A stretch of 43,834 bases of DNA from an uncultured Prevotella sp. GTDB taxonomy: Bacteria > Bacteroidota > Bacteroidia > Bacteroidales > Bacteroidaceae. Shown piece by piece: positions 9,075-17,513 of the stretch (positions are counted from its first letter, which is position 1; every line of letters starts with the position of its first letter). The position numbers and the translations under genes were made by a program. Location of the stretch: positions 1 to 43,834 of the forward strand of contig CAMKTS010000025.1 in the NCBI GenBank assembly GCA_946415755.1, in the 5' to 3' direction. The notes beneath the pieces are model-generated. The model did no database searches, was not told the DNA's origin, and worked only from the letters and a program-made list of their open reading frames with translations.

Positions 9075-10643
9075 ATGGTAAGAGGCATGAAGCATATCAG
9101 TGGTACTGACATCTGTTACGCGGTAAAAGGGTTTTTGCTTTTTTGCCTTTTTACCTTTTTACCTGTGTCTCTTTTGGCACAAGACGACATGCCGTTGCGC
9201 GGCTGTCGCCGTGGCATTGCGATGACAACGGCACACCAGCGGCGGGCACCTCAACAGGAATTAAAACCGGGCGGTGACTACTATCATGGCGACCGCCGCC
9301 AGCTGACGGTGCTCGTAGCCTTTAAAGACCGTGCCTTCAAAGGCGACGAGGCGGCTACCAAGGAGCAGTGGGACAAGATTTTCAATGCAGAGAACTACCA
9401 TGAGGCACCATTTGTGGGTTCTGTCCGCGACTACTTCTCCGCCCAGAGCCTGCAGCAGCTGAACCTTACCTTTGACCTGCAGTATGTTGCCTTGGACGAG
9501 GAACATGCCAAATACCGCAGCACCTCATCCCATGATGAGTATTCACAGTTTCTTGTACAGGATGTCATGGCCGTGCTGCAGACCCGCGCCATCAACTGGA
9601 GCCTCTATGACTGGAATGGTGACGGCTACGTCAACCAGCTGCTGATTGTCTTTGCCGGCAAAGGCAGCAGCTATGGCGGTTTTGGTGGTGGCTATAATGC
9701 CATCTGGCCCCATCAGTATTGGCTCACCTGGCATGTCAATCCGGAGACGCAAAAAAACTGCGAGTCCATTACCGTTAACTATCAGGACAAGCCATACATC
9801 ATTGACAGTTATTGTGCCGTACAGGAGTTGGCTGCCGAGGGTGGCTATGGCTCCTTCGGTACCATCTGCCATGAGTTCAGCCATTGTTTTGGCTTCCCCG
9901 ACTTCTACAATGACACAAGCTTTCTGCGCTATTGGGACCTGATGGACTATGGCAACTATGGTGACGATGGCTTCCGTCCCTGTAACTACTCGGCTCACGA
10001 GCGATGGCTCATGGGATGGCTCACCCCGACGGAGCTGACCGAGGCGGCTACCGTCACGAAGATGCCGTCGCTTTCCGACAACACCCCCCAGAGCGCTCCA
10101 ACTGCCTACCTCATCCGCAACGACGGCTATGCCGATGAATACTATATCGTGGAAAACCGCCAGCGGACGGGTTGGGATCTGACGCTCCCCGGCAGTGGCA
10201 TCGTCATCTTCCATATCGACTACGACCCTGAAGTGTGGATAACGGGTTATCCCAATAATAGTAGCCAGCAGCGTTACATCATCATCCCGGCCAACAACGT
10301 GACATCTACGTCGTATAGCAACAATTGGCCTTACCCCTATCAAAACGGTGAAACGCTTAACGACCTGCTGACCAACACCTCGGTGCCTGCTGCCACCCTG
10401 TTGCGTGAGAATACCGACGGAACGAAACTGATGTCGAAACCCCTGACCAATATGGCTGTCAAGAATGGCTTGGCATCCTTCGACTTCATGGGAGGCTCCA
10501 CGGGCATCAGGAACATTGAATGTGAAACATTGAACCATGAACATTCCATCTACGACCTGCATGGCCGTCGCATGGCTGCCGACTGGAGTTCCCTGCCTGC
10601 CGGTATCTATATACAAGGAAAGAAAAAGGTGGTCAAAAAGTAA
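9075..10643 (+). CDS. Secreted M6 family metalloprotease
   Basis: A 522-residue secreted zinc protease of the M6 (immune inhibitor A-like) family. A hydrophobic leader ends near SLLAQ (about residue 36); an alternative start at 9087 drops four residues. The catalytic HEFSH motif begins at about residue 266 and continues CFGFPDFYN, giving the HExxHxxGxxD pattern. The C terminus, YDLHGRRM then GIYIQGKKKVVKK, resembles the short Bacteroidetes sorting module, which suggests export to the surface by type IX secretion or a related route. Both ends of the gene carry short word-like repeats: the leader is coded by a GCCTTTTTACC-type repeat, and an ACATTGAA repeat precedes the C-terminal module. Substrate unknown. 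Confidence 0.9.
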   Translation: MVRGMKHISGTDICYAVKGFLLFCLFTFLPVSLLAQDDMPLRGCRRGIAMTTAHQRRAPQQELKPGGDYYHGDRRQLTVLVAFKDRAFKGDEAATKEQWDKIFNAENYHEAPFVGSVRDYFSAQSLQQLNLTFDLQYVALDEEHAKYRSTSSHDEYSQFLVQDVMAVLQTRAINWSLYDWNGDGYVNQLLIVFAGKGSSYGGFGGGYNAIWPHQYWLTWHVNPETQKNCESITVNYQDKPYIIDSYCAVQELAAEGGYGSFGTICHEFSHCFGFPDFYNDTSFLRYWDLMDYGNYGDDGFRPCNYSAHERWLMGWLTPTELTEAATVTKMPSLSDNTPQSAPTAYLIRNDGYADEYYIVENRQRTGWDLTLPGSGIVIFHIDYDPEVWITGYPNNSSQQRYIIIPANNVTSTSYSNNWPYPYQNGETLNDLLTNTSVPAATLLRENTDGTKLMSKPLTNMAVKNGLASFDFMGGSTGIRNIECETLNHEHSIYDLHGRRMAADWSSLPAGIYIQGKKKVVKK

Positions 10644-10676
10644 AAAGGTAAAGAAGTAAAAACAATAAGAATAATA

Positions 10677-12800
10677 ATGGAACAGAAGAAATTTAAGAGA
10701 ACAACCGTGACATCGGCACTGCCCTACGCCAATGGCGGTGTACATATCGGTCATCTGGCCGGTGTGTATGTGCCTGCCGATATCTACGTGAGGTATCTGC
10801 GACTGAAGAAGGAAGACGTGATGTTCATTGGCGGCTCCGACGAGCATGGCGTGCCCATCACGGTACGTGCCCGCAAGGAGGGCATCACCCCACAGGATGT
10901 GGTAGACCGCTATCATCAGCTGATCAAGGACTCGTTCGAGGAGTTTGGCATCTCGTTCGATGTCTATAGCCGCACCACGTCGCCGACGCATCACCAGTTT
11001 GCCGCCGAGTGGTTCCGCAAGCTCTACGACGAAGGCAAACTGGTGGAAGAGACCACCGAGCAGCTATACGACGAGGAGGCCAAGCAGTTCCTGGCCGACC
11101 GTTATGTCACTGGCGAATGTCCCCACTGCCACAACGAGGGTGCCTACGGCGACCAGTGTGAGAAGTGCGGACGCGACCTCAGTCCCACGGAACTCATCAA
11201 CCCCAAGTCCACCATCAGCGGTTCCACCCCCGTCATGAAATCCACGAAGAACTGGTACCTGCCGCTGAACGAATACCAGGAGTGGCTGAAGCAGTGGATT
11301 CTGGAGGGACATAAGGAGTGGCGCCCCAACGTCTACGGCCAGTGCAAGTCGTGGCTGGAGATGGATCTGCAGCCCCGTGCCATGACGCGCGACCTGAACT
11401 GGGGCATCCCCGTGCCCATCGAGGGTGCCGAGGGCAAGGTGCTCTATGTATGGTTCGATGCCCCCATCGGCTATGTCTCGAATACCAAGGAATTGTGTGA
11501 GAAAGAACCCGAGAAGTGGGGTTCGTGGCAGCAGTGGTGGCAGGACGAGGACACCCGTCTGGTTCACTTCATCGGCAAGGACAACATCGTGTTCCACTGC
11601 ATCATCTTCCCCGTGATGATGAAGGCTTGGAACGATGCCAACGCCATCCATCCCCCCAAGGGGGGAACGAGGGGGGCTTTCATCATGCCCGACAACGTGC
11701 CCTCCAACGAGTTCCTGAATCTGGAGAACGACAAGATTTCTACCTCTCGCAACTGGGCCGTCTGGTTGCACGAATACTTGGTAGATATGCCTGGCAAGCA
11801 GGATGTGCTGCGCTATGTGCTGACCGCCAACGCCCCTGAGACCAAGGATAACAACTTCACGTGGAAGGACTTCCAAGACCGTAACAACAACGAGCTGGTG
11901 GCCGTCTATGGCAACTTTGTCAACCGTGCCTTGCAGCTGACCAAGAAATATTGGAATGGCATTGTGCCCGCCTGTGGCGAGCTGCTTGACGTTGACCGTC
12001 AGGCTTTAGCTGAGTTCAAGGATGTCAAGCAGAAGGTAGAGTCGCTGCTCGACCAGTTCAAGTTCCGCGATGCCCAGTTCGAGGCCATGAACCTGGCCCG
12101 TATCGGCAACCGCTACATCACCGAGTGCGAGCCGTGGAAGGTGTGGAAGACCGACCAGAAGCGCTGTGAGACCATCCTGAACATCTGTCTGCAGCTCACC
12201 GCCAATCTGGCCATTGCCTTCGAGCCGTTCCTGCCTTTCAGCAGCAAGAAGCTGCGCGAGATGCTGGCTATGCAGACCTTCGATTGGAGCGAGCTGGGCA
12301 GCACCGACCTCTTGAAGGCCGGTCATCAGCTGGGGGAGCCCTCGCTGCTTTTCGAGAAGATTGAGGATGATGTCATCCAGAAGCAGCTCGACAAGCTGGA
12401 GGCTACGAAAAAAGCCAACGCAGTTGCCGCCGCCACCGTTCCCGACGGTTTTCCGTCGGGTGTCAAACCCACCGTTTCCTTCGATGACTTCGAGAAGCTC
12501 GACATCCGCGTGGGTCTCATCAAGGACTGCCAGCGCGTACCCAAGTCGAAGAAGCTGCTGCAGTTCACCATCGACGATGGCAGCGGTACCGACCGTACCA
12601 TCCTCTCTGGTATTGCCGCCTTCTATGAAGACCCTGCTGTACTCGTGGGCAAGCGTATCCTCTTCGTGGCCAACTTCGCCCCGCGCAAGATGATGGGCAT
12701 CGAGAGCCAGGGTATGATTCTCTCTGCCGTCGATGCCGACGAGAGCCTCAGCGTAGTGACCACCACCAAGGACGTGAAGCCTGGTAGTCAGGTGGGCTGA
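10677..12800 (+). CDS. metG: Methionyl-tRNA synthetase
   Basis: A 707-residue cytosolic methionyl-tRNA synthetase. It has the class I signature HIGH (in [10 protein letters not shown]), a zinc knuckle CPHC...CEKC near residues 145-165, the KMSKS-equivalent DKISTS, and a C-terminal EMAP/Trbp111-type tRNA-binding domain from about residue 600 ([18 protein letters not shown]). Odd point: residues about 325-335 ([10 protein letters not shown]) are coded by a GC-rich palindromic stretch at 11651-11680. This looks like an in-frame repeat insertion in the connecting region just before the conserved [13 protein letters not shown] segment. A strong terminator follows directly. Confidence 0.97.
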   Translation: MEQKKFKRTTVTSALPYANGGVHIGHLAGVYVPADIYVRYLRLKKEDVMFIGGSDEHGVPITVRARKEGITPQDVVDRYHQLIKDSFEEFGISFDVYSRTTSPTHHQFAAEWFRKLYDEGKLVEETTEQLYDEEAKQFLADRYVTGECPHCHNEGAYGDQCEKCGRDLSPTELINPKSTISGSTPVMKSTKNWYLPLNEYQEWLKQWILEGHKEWRPNVYGQCKSWLEMDLQPRAMTRDLNWGIPVPIEGAEGKVLYVWFDAPIGYVSNTKELCEKEPEKWGSWQQWWQDEDTRLVHFIGKDNIVFHCIIFPVMMKAWNDANAIHPPKGGTRGAFIMPDNVPSNEFLNLENDKISTSRNWAVWLHEYLVDMPGKQDVLRYVLTANAPETKDNNFTWKDFQDRNNNELVAVYGNFVNRALQLTKKYWNGIVPACGELLDVDRQALAEFKDVKQKVESLLDQFKFRDAQFEAMNLARIGNRYITECEPWKVWKTDQKRCETILNICLQLTANLAIAFEPFLPFSSKKLREMLAMQTFDWSELGSTDLLKAGHQLGEPSLLFEKIEDDVIQKQLDKLEATKKANAVAAATVPDGFPSGVKPTVSFDDFEKLDIRVGLIKDCQRVPKSKKLLQFTIDDGSGTDRTILSGIAAFYEDPAVLVGKRILFVANFAPRKMMGIESQGMILSAVDADESLSVVTTTKDVKPGSQVG
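11651..11680. repeat. GC-rich hairpin repeat inside metG
   Basis: A run of C6-AA-G6 (perfect palindrome), then AACGA, then G6 and CTTT: 30 bases, ten codons, frame kept. The hairpin-plus-G-run design resembles the inverted repeats around the DUF559 insert in gmk. Confidence 0.6.
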
Positions 12801-12814
12801 TACAAATACGGAAT

Positions 12815-12855
12815 AAAACGATTAAAGGCTGCATTTCGCAGCCTTTAATCGTTTT
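12815..12855. terminator. Bidirectional intrinsic terminator
   Basis: A perfect 18-bp stem (12815-12832 with 12838-12855) around a 5-base loop, with A4 on one side and T4 on the other. It lies between the convergent metG and acyltransferase genes, so it can serve both strands. Confidence 0.9.
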
Positions 12856-12856
12856 G

Positions 12857-13939
12857 TCACGAGCGTCCGAAGAGCCATTTCTTGAAGAAGGGGCTGACGC
12901 GCAGGATATTGCTGGTGATGATGCTGAAGCCTATCACCACCAGGGCAATCAGTACCGACAGCGTGGTGTCTATCACGAAATTATGGCGGTAGTGCTCGAA
13001 GAAACTGCCGATGCCGGGAAGGTTGGGCAGGAAGAGGTAGTGAATCAGATAGATGTCAAGCGTTCTCCGGCCGATATACTGTAAGGTGTTGCCTACGACG
13101 GTCAGCTTCGTAAAGTATTTCTGGTAGTAGCGGAAATACATGAATACCATCGTCAGCAGGATGAATTTCGCCAGCGTCAGCGGCAGGTTGGTCCATGCCA
13201 TGCGCAGGATGTGCCACTTCAGTACGTCCAGCGTACAGAAGATGACCAATACTACGATGACGGGATAGAACCACCTGGAGTCCATCACGCGCTGTGCCTG
13301 CTCCCAGTAGCGGCGCACGATGTTGCCAAACAGGAAGAACGGCATGTACATCATCACCTGTATCAGCGTACTGTCTTCCAGGAAGGTCGTCGGCTTGCTT
13401 CCCCTGTAGCCGAAAGCCCACCAGAAGTATTTCGGCAGATAGCACGACTCGTACACCAGCAGGGAGATGATGAAGAACAGCGTGATAGGCACCCACGACT
13501 TCCAGCGCAGCTTGCTCTCTATGTAGCAGAACAGGTAGTAGAACACAAACATGTAGAGTAGGGCGATGGTAAACCAGTAGCCGCCCTTCATGGGAGAGTG
13601 GAACTTCTCCTCCAGCGATGCCATATAGTCCGTGTTGAGTACGGCCATTGCAAAGAAGAAGAACACCAGCGTAGGCACTATCTGTACCCGAATCTTCTTG
13701 CCCACCATGCTCAGCAGCGTCGGCATGTTCCATGCCAGCGATGCCTTGTATGCCAGGAAACCACTGATGAAGAAGAACAGTGGCATGCGGAACAATATCA
13801 GGAATGACAGCGACGATGACAGTTTCACGTCCTGCATAAAGCCCGTCTGGCTCACATGGTTTGCCACGACCAGTATCATGGTAAATCCGCGCATGGCATC
13901 GAGCCACTCTAATCTTTGTTTCTTGGGTGCTGTTTCCAT
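12857..13939 (-). CDS. Acyltransferase 3 family membrane protein
   Basis: A 360-residue integral membrane acyltransferase of the acyltransferase-3/OafA-like group, which O-acetylates surface glycans. The signature RLEWLDAMRGFTMILVVANH (the family's R and H motif) is at the N terminus, followed by about ten hydrophobic segments. The start at 13939 (METAPKKQ) is chosen because the -7 TACCTTTG at 13985-13992 lies downstream of the longer-frame start at 14017. It stands alone, convergent with metG across the shared terminator. The acceptor glycan cannot be inferred; no polysaccharide locus is adjacent. Confidence 0.88.
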   Translation of the reverse strand: METAPKKQRLEWLDAMRGFTMILVVANHVSQTGFMQDVKLSSSLSFLILFRMPLFFFISGFLAYKASLAWNMPTLLSMVGKKIRVQIVPTLVFFFFAMAVLNTDYMASLEEKFHSPMKGGYWFTIALLYMFVFYYLFCYIESKLRWKSWVPITLFFIISLLVYESCYLPKYFWWAFGYRGSKPTTFLEDSTLIQVMMYMPFFLFGNIVRRYWEQAQRVMDSRWFYPVIVVLVIFCTLDVLKWHILRMAWTNLPLTLAKFILLTMVFMYFRYYQKYFTKLTVVGNTLQYIGRRTLDIYLIHYLFLPNLPGIGSFFEHYRHNFVIDTTLSVLIALVVIGFSIITSNILRVSPFFKKWLFGRS

Positions 13940-13984
13940 TATCAGAAAAATATCTTTGTCGTGATTTGTTTCGCAATTACGCCA

Positions 13985-13992
13985 CAAAGGTA
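13985..13992 (-). promoter_or_regulatory. Acyltransferase -7 element
   Basis: TACCTTTG on the minus strand, about 46 bases before the chosen ATG. No clear -33. It decides the start codon, because the upstream ATG would lie outside the transcript. Confidence 0.55.
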
Positions 13993-14075
13993 CAAACTTT
14001 TTTTTAGTTACGCACATTCTCCGTTATAAATTATCAATGTTGTGACGATGCTGGGTGAAGTGAGAGCCGATACGC

Positions 14076-14276
14076 TCACTTCACTCGCTTAATCGTGACC
14101 TTTTGTCCGTGGTGTATATACACACCCGGCTGCGTAGGCTTGCGACCTATCTTGAAGCCTTGGAGCGTCCACCAGTCGCCATCGTCATGTTTCCCGAGAT
14201 TTTCCGTTTGTGTCAGTAAGTCAAAGATCGCTTGGCGCTCGCAGCGTAGGGTTACATCTTGTGTTAGCCGACCCAC
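14076..14276 (-). pseudogene. C-terminal remnant of a secreted protein
   Basis: A 66-codon open frame with only a GTG start. Its last 33 residues (WWTLQGFKIGRKPTQPGVYI, then HHGQKVTIK) match the C-terminal module of other secreted proteins here, for example WYTLDGRKL...GLYIMNGKKVVIK at 17.7 kb. Nothing resembling a leader or mature domain precedes it in frame. It overlaps the end of the next open frame (14264-14542) in another phase, so the two may be pieces of one frameshifted gene. Confidence 0.5.
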
Positions 14277-14542
14277 GCCGTCGAGCTTCCCCCGACAAGC
14301 ATCACGAGCACGAGCATCATCACTTGCAGCCCGATCATTTCCAGATAGATGGTGTCCTTGAACAAGACCCCTGCCTGAGGATACTGGCTCTTCATAACTT
14401 CGGATTGTACATCCTTACTTCCCAGAACTGAACTCATGGCATCAGTTGCAAATGCACACTTCAGTTCATCATACTCCAGCTGTTCGTGACCGGCATAGAG
14501 CATATAGAACAGGCGTTGTTCGTCCGTCTTGCACTTGCCCAT
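14264..14542 (-). CDS. Small hypothetical protein, possibly a gene fragment
   Basis: A 92-residue open frame from ATG at 14542. The N-terminal two thirds are polar; the C terminus has a hydrophobic stretch (IYLEMIGLQVMMLVLVMLVG) that could span a membrane. I do not recognise a family and no promoter of the usual type precedes it. It ends inside the start of the C-terminal-module remnant in a different frame, consistent with a decayed gene as much as with a real small protein. Confidence 0.3.
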   Translation of the reverse strand: MGKCKTDEQRLFYMLYAGHEQLEYDELKCAFATDAMSSVLGSKDVQSEVMKSQYPQAGVLFKDTIYLEMIGLQVMMLVLVMLVGGSSTAWVG

Positions 14543-14617
14543 AATGAGTTGGTGATTGCTCTTTTTGCCTCATTTTTGCATTTAAATAGCCTTATAGTTG
14601 TCTTATGCCAAAAACAA

Positions 14618-14697
14618 GTGACCCTTCTGGCCCTTCTGACCCGTAAAAGACTTTCAACAGCGGCTGAGTTAGGGGTCAGAAGGGTCAGAAGGGTCAC
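14618..14697. repeat. 25-bp inverted repeat of GGGTCAGAA units
   Basis: Arms at 14618-14642 and 14673-14697 are complementary except for one mismatch and are separated by 30 bases. Each arm is itself two 9-bp GGGTCAGAA units plus GGGTCAC. It could form a large cruciform or a long RNA hairpin. Confidence 0.85.
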
Positions 14698-14714
14698 ATA
14701 AAAAAACGTTTAGC

Positions 14715-14738
14715 TATATATACGCGCGCGTGCGTGTG
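14715..14738. repeat. Alternating pyrimidine-purine tract
   Basis: 24 bases of strict alternation (TATATATA, then CGCGCGCG, then TGCGTGTG) between the 25-bp inverted repeat and the 47-codon repeat ORF. Such DNA can adopt the Z form. Confidence 0.7.
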
Positions 14739-14767
14739 AGAGATGTTACACCAGGAAAAGTTACATT

Positions 14768-14911
14768 ATGAAAAATGACGACCGGATTGGTGCGGAAAAT
14801 CCCAGCGTGCAGAATTTCCGTGAGTGGGCCACTCACCGTCGTGAGGAGCCTCCTCACGACAGTGAAGAGGCTCCTCACGACAGTGAAGAGGCTCCTCAGC
14901 TCCGTAAGTAG
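14768..14911 (+). CDS. 47-residue ORF with HDSEEAP repeats
   Basis: ATG at 14768, TAG at 14909-14911. The peptide begins MKNDDRIGAENPSVQNFREW and continues with a seven-residue repeat (HRREEPP, HDSEEAP, HDSEEAP), ending QLRK; it is acidic and hydrophilic. The repeat matches the 21-bp DNA repeat exactly in phase, so unit gain or loss keeps the frame. No known family, no clear -7 element. It could be a real small protein, or coding-like sequence imposed by the palindromic repeats. Confidence 0.4.
   Translation: MKNDDRIGAENPSVQNFREWATHRREEPPHDSEEAPHDSEEAPQLRK
14840..14902. repeat. Three 21-bp palindromic tandem repeats
   Basis: Units at 14840-14860, 14861-14881 and 14882-14902. Each contains a near-perfect palindrome of the form GTGA(A/G)GAG-CCTC(C)TCAC. 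Further palindromes flank them: GAGTGGGCCACTC at 14822-14834, and a decayed copy with GGCCACTCA just after the ORF stop. Confidence 0.8.
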
Positions 14912-14943
14912 GCCACTCAGTTCCGTGTAACAGAACTATACAT

Positions 14944-15894
14944 TCATTTAATCACAGTCTTTTTCCCGTTCACGATATAGATGCCCGGACGGGTGGGCTG
15001 ACCATTGACATGCATGCCACTGAGGGTGAAGACGCGCTCCAGCACCTGGCTGTTCAAGATGGTCTTCGGACTGATGATGGCCGCCGGATCCTTTGCTCCG
15101 TGCCCCCAGTAGTAATCTTCGGTTTGCATGACGGTGCCATTCTCAGTAGATACCACCTGGCGCAGATGGCCGTCGTCGTAATAGGCGTTGGCGTAGGTCA
15201 CTTCATTGTGATTGACGACTGTTTCAACACCGAACATTTCAGACAACTGGTCTGTCGTCGTCTTTGTCGTGTTGCCATGGTCGTCATATTCGTAACTGGT
15301 AACAATCTTAGCGCCGTTCATATTCATCGTTTCCTTGACAGAGCGGTCGGCCTCGTCATACTCATACACGACGTTGGCCATCAGCACCCAGTCATTATCG
15401 CCCATGCCGTAGAGTTGCAATTCCTCAGGACCGACAGTACCGTGGAACTTGGTGATAACTCCCTTCTGCCGGGGTTTCAGCTCAGGGTTGTCATCGAGTT
15501 CATTGGTCGTGTAAGTTGTTATGACCGAATACTGCTGCGCCTGGTCGTTCCACTCGGAGAGTTCACCTACATAGGTGAGAACTACCTTGTTTTTCTCTTC
15601 GTAGGAGTATCGCTCCTCCTTTTTCACCACGCCGTGCTCGTTGTAGGTCCGAACGGTGTGATGCGTCAGTATCGGCTCGTCCAGATGGATGCTGTTGTTT
15701 TCGAGGTCGAAATAGTAGTACGTGTAAATGTCAGTGTTCTGCATGTTGTCGTTGTACACGTAGATTTCCTTCTCCTGGCGCAGTCCGTCGGATCCTGCCG
15801 TGCAGATGCTGTCAATCACCAGTTCGCTCTGTGCCTGAGCGCAGATAGCTGTCATCATGGCGACAGCGGCTACTGCTAAAAACTTTTTCATCAT
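14944..15894 (-). CDS. Secreted hypothetical protein with C-terminal sorting-like module
   Basis: 316 residues with a signal peptide (MMKKFLAVAAVAMMTAICAQA). The body is rich in Tyr, Asp, Asn and Glu with recurring short motifs (YEYDEADRS, YEYDDHGNTTK), as in Bacteroidetes cell-surface proteins with RHS/YD-like strands. The last 25 residues carry the window's C-terminal module (FTLSGMHV, then PGIYIVNGKKTVIK), which suggests a type IX or related export route. Its promoter lies in a 44-bp block duplicated upstream of the AAA/DUF4143 gene. No enzyme motif; function unknown. Confidence 0.8.
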   Translation of the reverse strand: MMKKFLAVAAVAMMTAICAQAQSELVIDSICTAGSDGLRQEKEIYVYNDNMQNTDIYTYYYFDLENNSIHLDEPILTHHTVRTYNEHGVVKKEERYSYEEKNKVVLTYVGELSEWNDQAQQYSVITTYTTNELDDNPELKPRQKGVITKFHGTVGPEELQLYGMGDNDWVLMANVVYEYDEADRSVKETMNMNGAKIVTSYEYDDHGNTTKTTTDQLSEMFGVETVVNHNEVTYANAYYDDGHLRQVVSTENGTVMQTEDYYWGHGAKDPAAIISPKTILNSQVLERVFTLSGMHVNGQPTRPGIYIVNGKKTVIK

Positions 15895-15916
15895 ATTTTT
15901 CCGATTGGTTTTTCGG

Positions 15917-15960
15917 CTGCAAAATTACACCTTTCCAATGAAACTGCCAAATGTTTCCCG
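15917..15960 (-). promoter_or_regulatory. Promoter block, copy A
   Basis: Contains -7 TAATTTTG (15920-15927) and -33 TTTG (15948-15951), 20 bases apart, 26 bases before the secreted-protein start. 41 of 44 bases equal copy B at 17463-17506. Confidence 0.8.
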
Positions 15961-15971
15961 ACAATTCTGCC

Positions 15972-16003
15972 CAAGTACACAGTAGGGTCTCCGTGTGTAC
16001 TTG
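15972..16003. other. 9-bp inverted repeat in intergenic DNA
   Basis: CAAGTACAC (15972-15980) pairs perfectly with GTGTACTTG (15995-16003) across a 14-base loop, downstream of the AAA/DUF4143 stop. No T-run, so an operator or a weak terminator are both possible. Confidence 0.45.
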
Positions 16004-16060
16004 AGGGCGAGTGTCGCTGCTGCCCGGGAAATCGTTGATTGAATTGTCGTTGTCATATTG

Positions 16061-17413
16061 TTAAGCTTTTATGATTATGTTATTGATGAGCGTCATCCAT
16101 TTGTCGAGCCAGCCAGCCAATGGTGCAGGACTGCTAAGCATACCACAATTATATTGGAGGTTCAACATGGAGAAACGCATGCGATGGCGGGGGCTGTATG
16201 TCTTGAAATAGACAGAGAGGCTGCTGCCGCTGAGATTCTCTTCGGCCTTGACCTCCACGGGGATGATTTCATCGCCCCATTGTATGACGAACTCTACTTC
16301 CGCCGTTCCTGGGGAAGTCCAATAGTATGGCTTCTGGTCATCCATGAATGGCATGATGGACTGCAGGACGGCATTTTCGGCCATGGCTCCCTTGAACTCC
16401 GTGTAATTGGCGATAGGGTTTGTAACAACGGTTGCTGGCAGATGAGCCAGACGGCGTAGCAAGCCACAGTCACAGGCATAGACCTTGAAGGCATCGGTTT
16501 CCGCGTATGCTGAGATAGGCATGCCGGGTTTAGTGATACTGAAGATACGATAGATCATCCCTGCATCCTCCAACCACATCAAGGCATCTTCATAGTCCTT
16601 CGAGCGGGCGCCAGTCTTGATGACCTTATAGATGAATTTCCGGTTTTCCTTCGACAACTGTGCGGGCAATGAGTGCCAGATGGCATGAATGCGAGGAATC
16701 TCGCGCGGCTCAGCATATTTGGAAAAGTCCAGCTCGTAAAGGTCGAGAATATCCTGAAGCACCGACTCCACCTCGCCGACTCCTTTGTCTTCAAGCAGCG
16801 CCACGATGGCCTCTGGCATGCCGCCAGACACCTGATAGCGTCGGTACTCGGTGCGCAGCTTGTTCATGATGATTTCAGGCAGATGGCGGATTTCATCCAG
16901 CGACTCGATATATTCGTATGTACGCATGTCGCTGGCACGAAGGAATTCACGGAAGGTGACTGGGAACATCTCGATAATCTTCACATTTCCTACCGGCACC
17001 GTCATCTTGCGCTTCTTGACTGCCACGCCCAATAGCGAGCCTGCGGCAATGATATGATACTGAGGTGCTTCCTCGCGGAAATATTTCAGACTATTCAGTG
17101 CTTCTTCGCACTCTTGTATCTCGTCGAAAATTATCAGTGTCTCGCCTGCCACAATCGGCTGGTCGCAGTAAAGCGTCAACTCCTTGATGAGTCGCTCGGG
17201 TTCCTTGGATACCTGAAACACCGACTTTAATTCGGGATGTCGGTCGAAATCAAACTTAACGCAATATTTGAAACACTCCTTACCGAATGTCTCCATAGCC
17301 CACGTCTTGCCTATCTGACGGGCACCTTTCAGCAGGATGGGCTTTCTGTCGGAAGCCTCTTTCCATGCTTTAAACTGATTGATAATGTCTCTCTCTATTC
17401 TCATATTTTGCAT
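16061..17413 (-). CDS. AAA ATPase with DUF4143 C-terminal domain
   Basis: 450 residues. The N-terminal AAA domain has Walker A GARQIGKT and Walker B LIIFDEIQ. The C-terminal DUF4143 region ends in a nuclease-like core (AEVEFVIQWGDEIIPVEVKA, the PD-(D/E)xK-type pattern). Such proteins are abundant in Bacteroidetes, frequently in many divergent copies per genome, and their role is unknown. The gene sits alone between two direct copies of a 44-bp promoter block, as if it arrived with or caused the duplication. Starts MQNMRIE (17413) or MRIE (17404) are both possible. Confidence 0.9.
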   Translation of the reverse strand: MQNMRIERDIINQFKAWKEASDRKPILLKGARQIGKTWAMETFGKECFKYCVKFDFDRHPELKSVFQVSKEPERLIKELTLYCDQPIVAGETLIIFDEIQECEEALNSLKYFREEAPQYHIIAAGSLLGVAVKKRKMTVPVGNVKIIEMFPVTFREFLRASDMRTYEYIESLDEIRHLPEIIMNKLRTEYRRYQVSGGMPEAIVALLEDKGVGEVESVLQDILDLYELDFSKYAEPREIPRIHAIWHSLPAQLSKENRKFIYKVIKTGARSKDYEDALMWLEDAGMIYRIFSITKPGMPISAYAETDAFKVYACDCGLLRRLAHLPATVVTNPIANYTEFKGAMAENAVLQSIMPFMDDQKPYYWTSPGTAEVEFVIQWGDEIIPVEVKAEENLSGSSLSVYFKTYSPRHRMRFSMLNLQYNCGMLSSPAPLAGWLDKWMTLINNIIIKA

Positions 17414-17462
17414 TGCAAACTTCGATTTTGTGCATGTTCTCTACACTTTTTCTAACTTTTGC

Positions 17463-17506
17463 CTGCAAAAATACACTTTTCCAATGAAACTGCCAAATGT
17501 TTTCCG
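17463..17506 (-). promoter_or_regulatory. Promoter block, copy B
   Basis: -7 TATTTTTG (17466-17473) and -33 TTTG (17494-17497) with a 20-base spacer, 53 bases before the AAA/DUF4143 start. Nearly identical to copy A; both promoter boxes are retained in each. Confidence 0.8.
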
Positions 17507-17513
17507 CAAAAGT

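Noticed and set aside
7697..9112. 471-codon open frame antisense to the fumarase gene
   Set aside because: Mirror of a codon-biased, GC-rich gene. No motif, leader or promoter; the sense strand is a certain fumarase.
9543..10994. 483-codon open frame antisense to the M6 protease and metG start
   Set aside because: Crosses two real genes on the other strand and has low-complexity composition typical of a shadow frame.
12857..14017. Longer acyltransferase starting at 14017
   Set aside because: That ATG lies upstream of the -7 TACCTTTG at 13985-13992, and the added residues are not protein-like.
14840..14902. Possible CRISPR array
   Set aside because: Only three contiguous 21-bp units without spacers and no cas genes; these are tandem palindromic repeats in an ORF.
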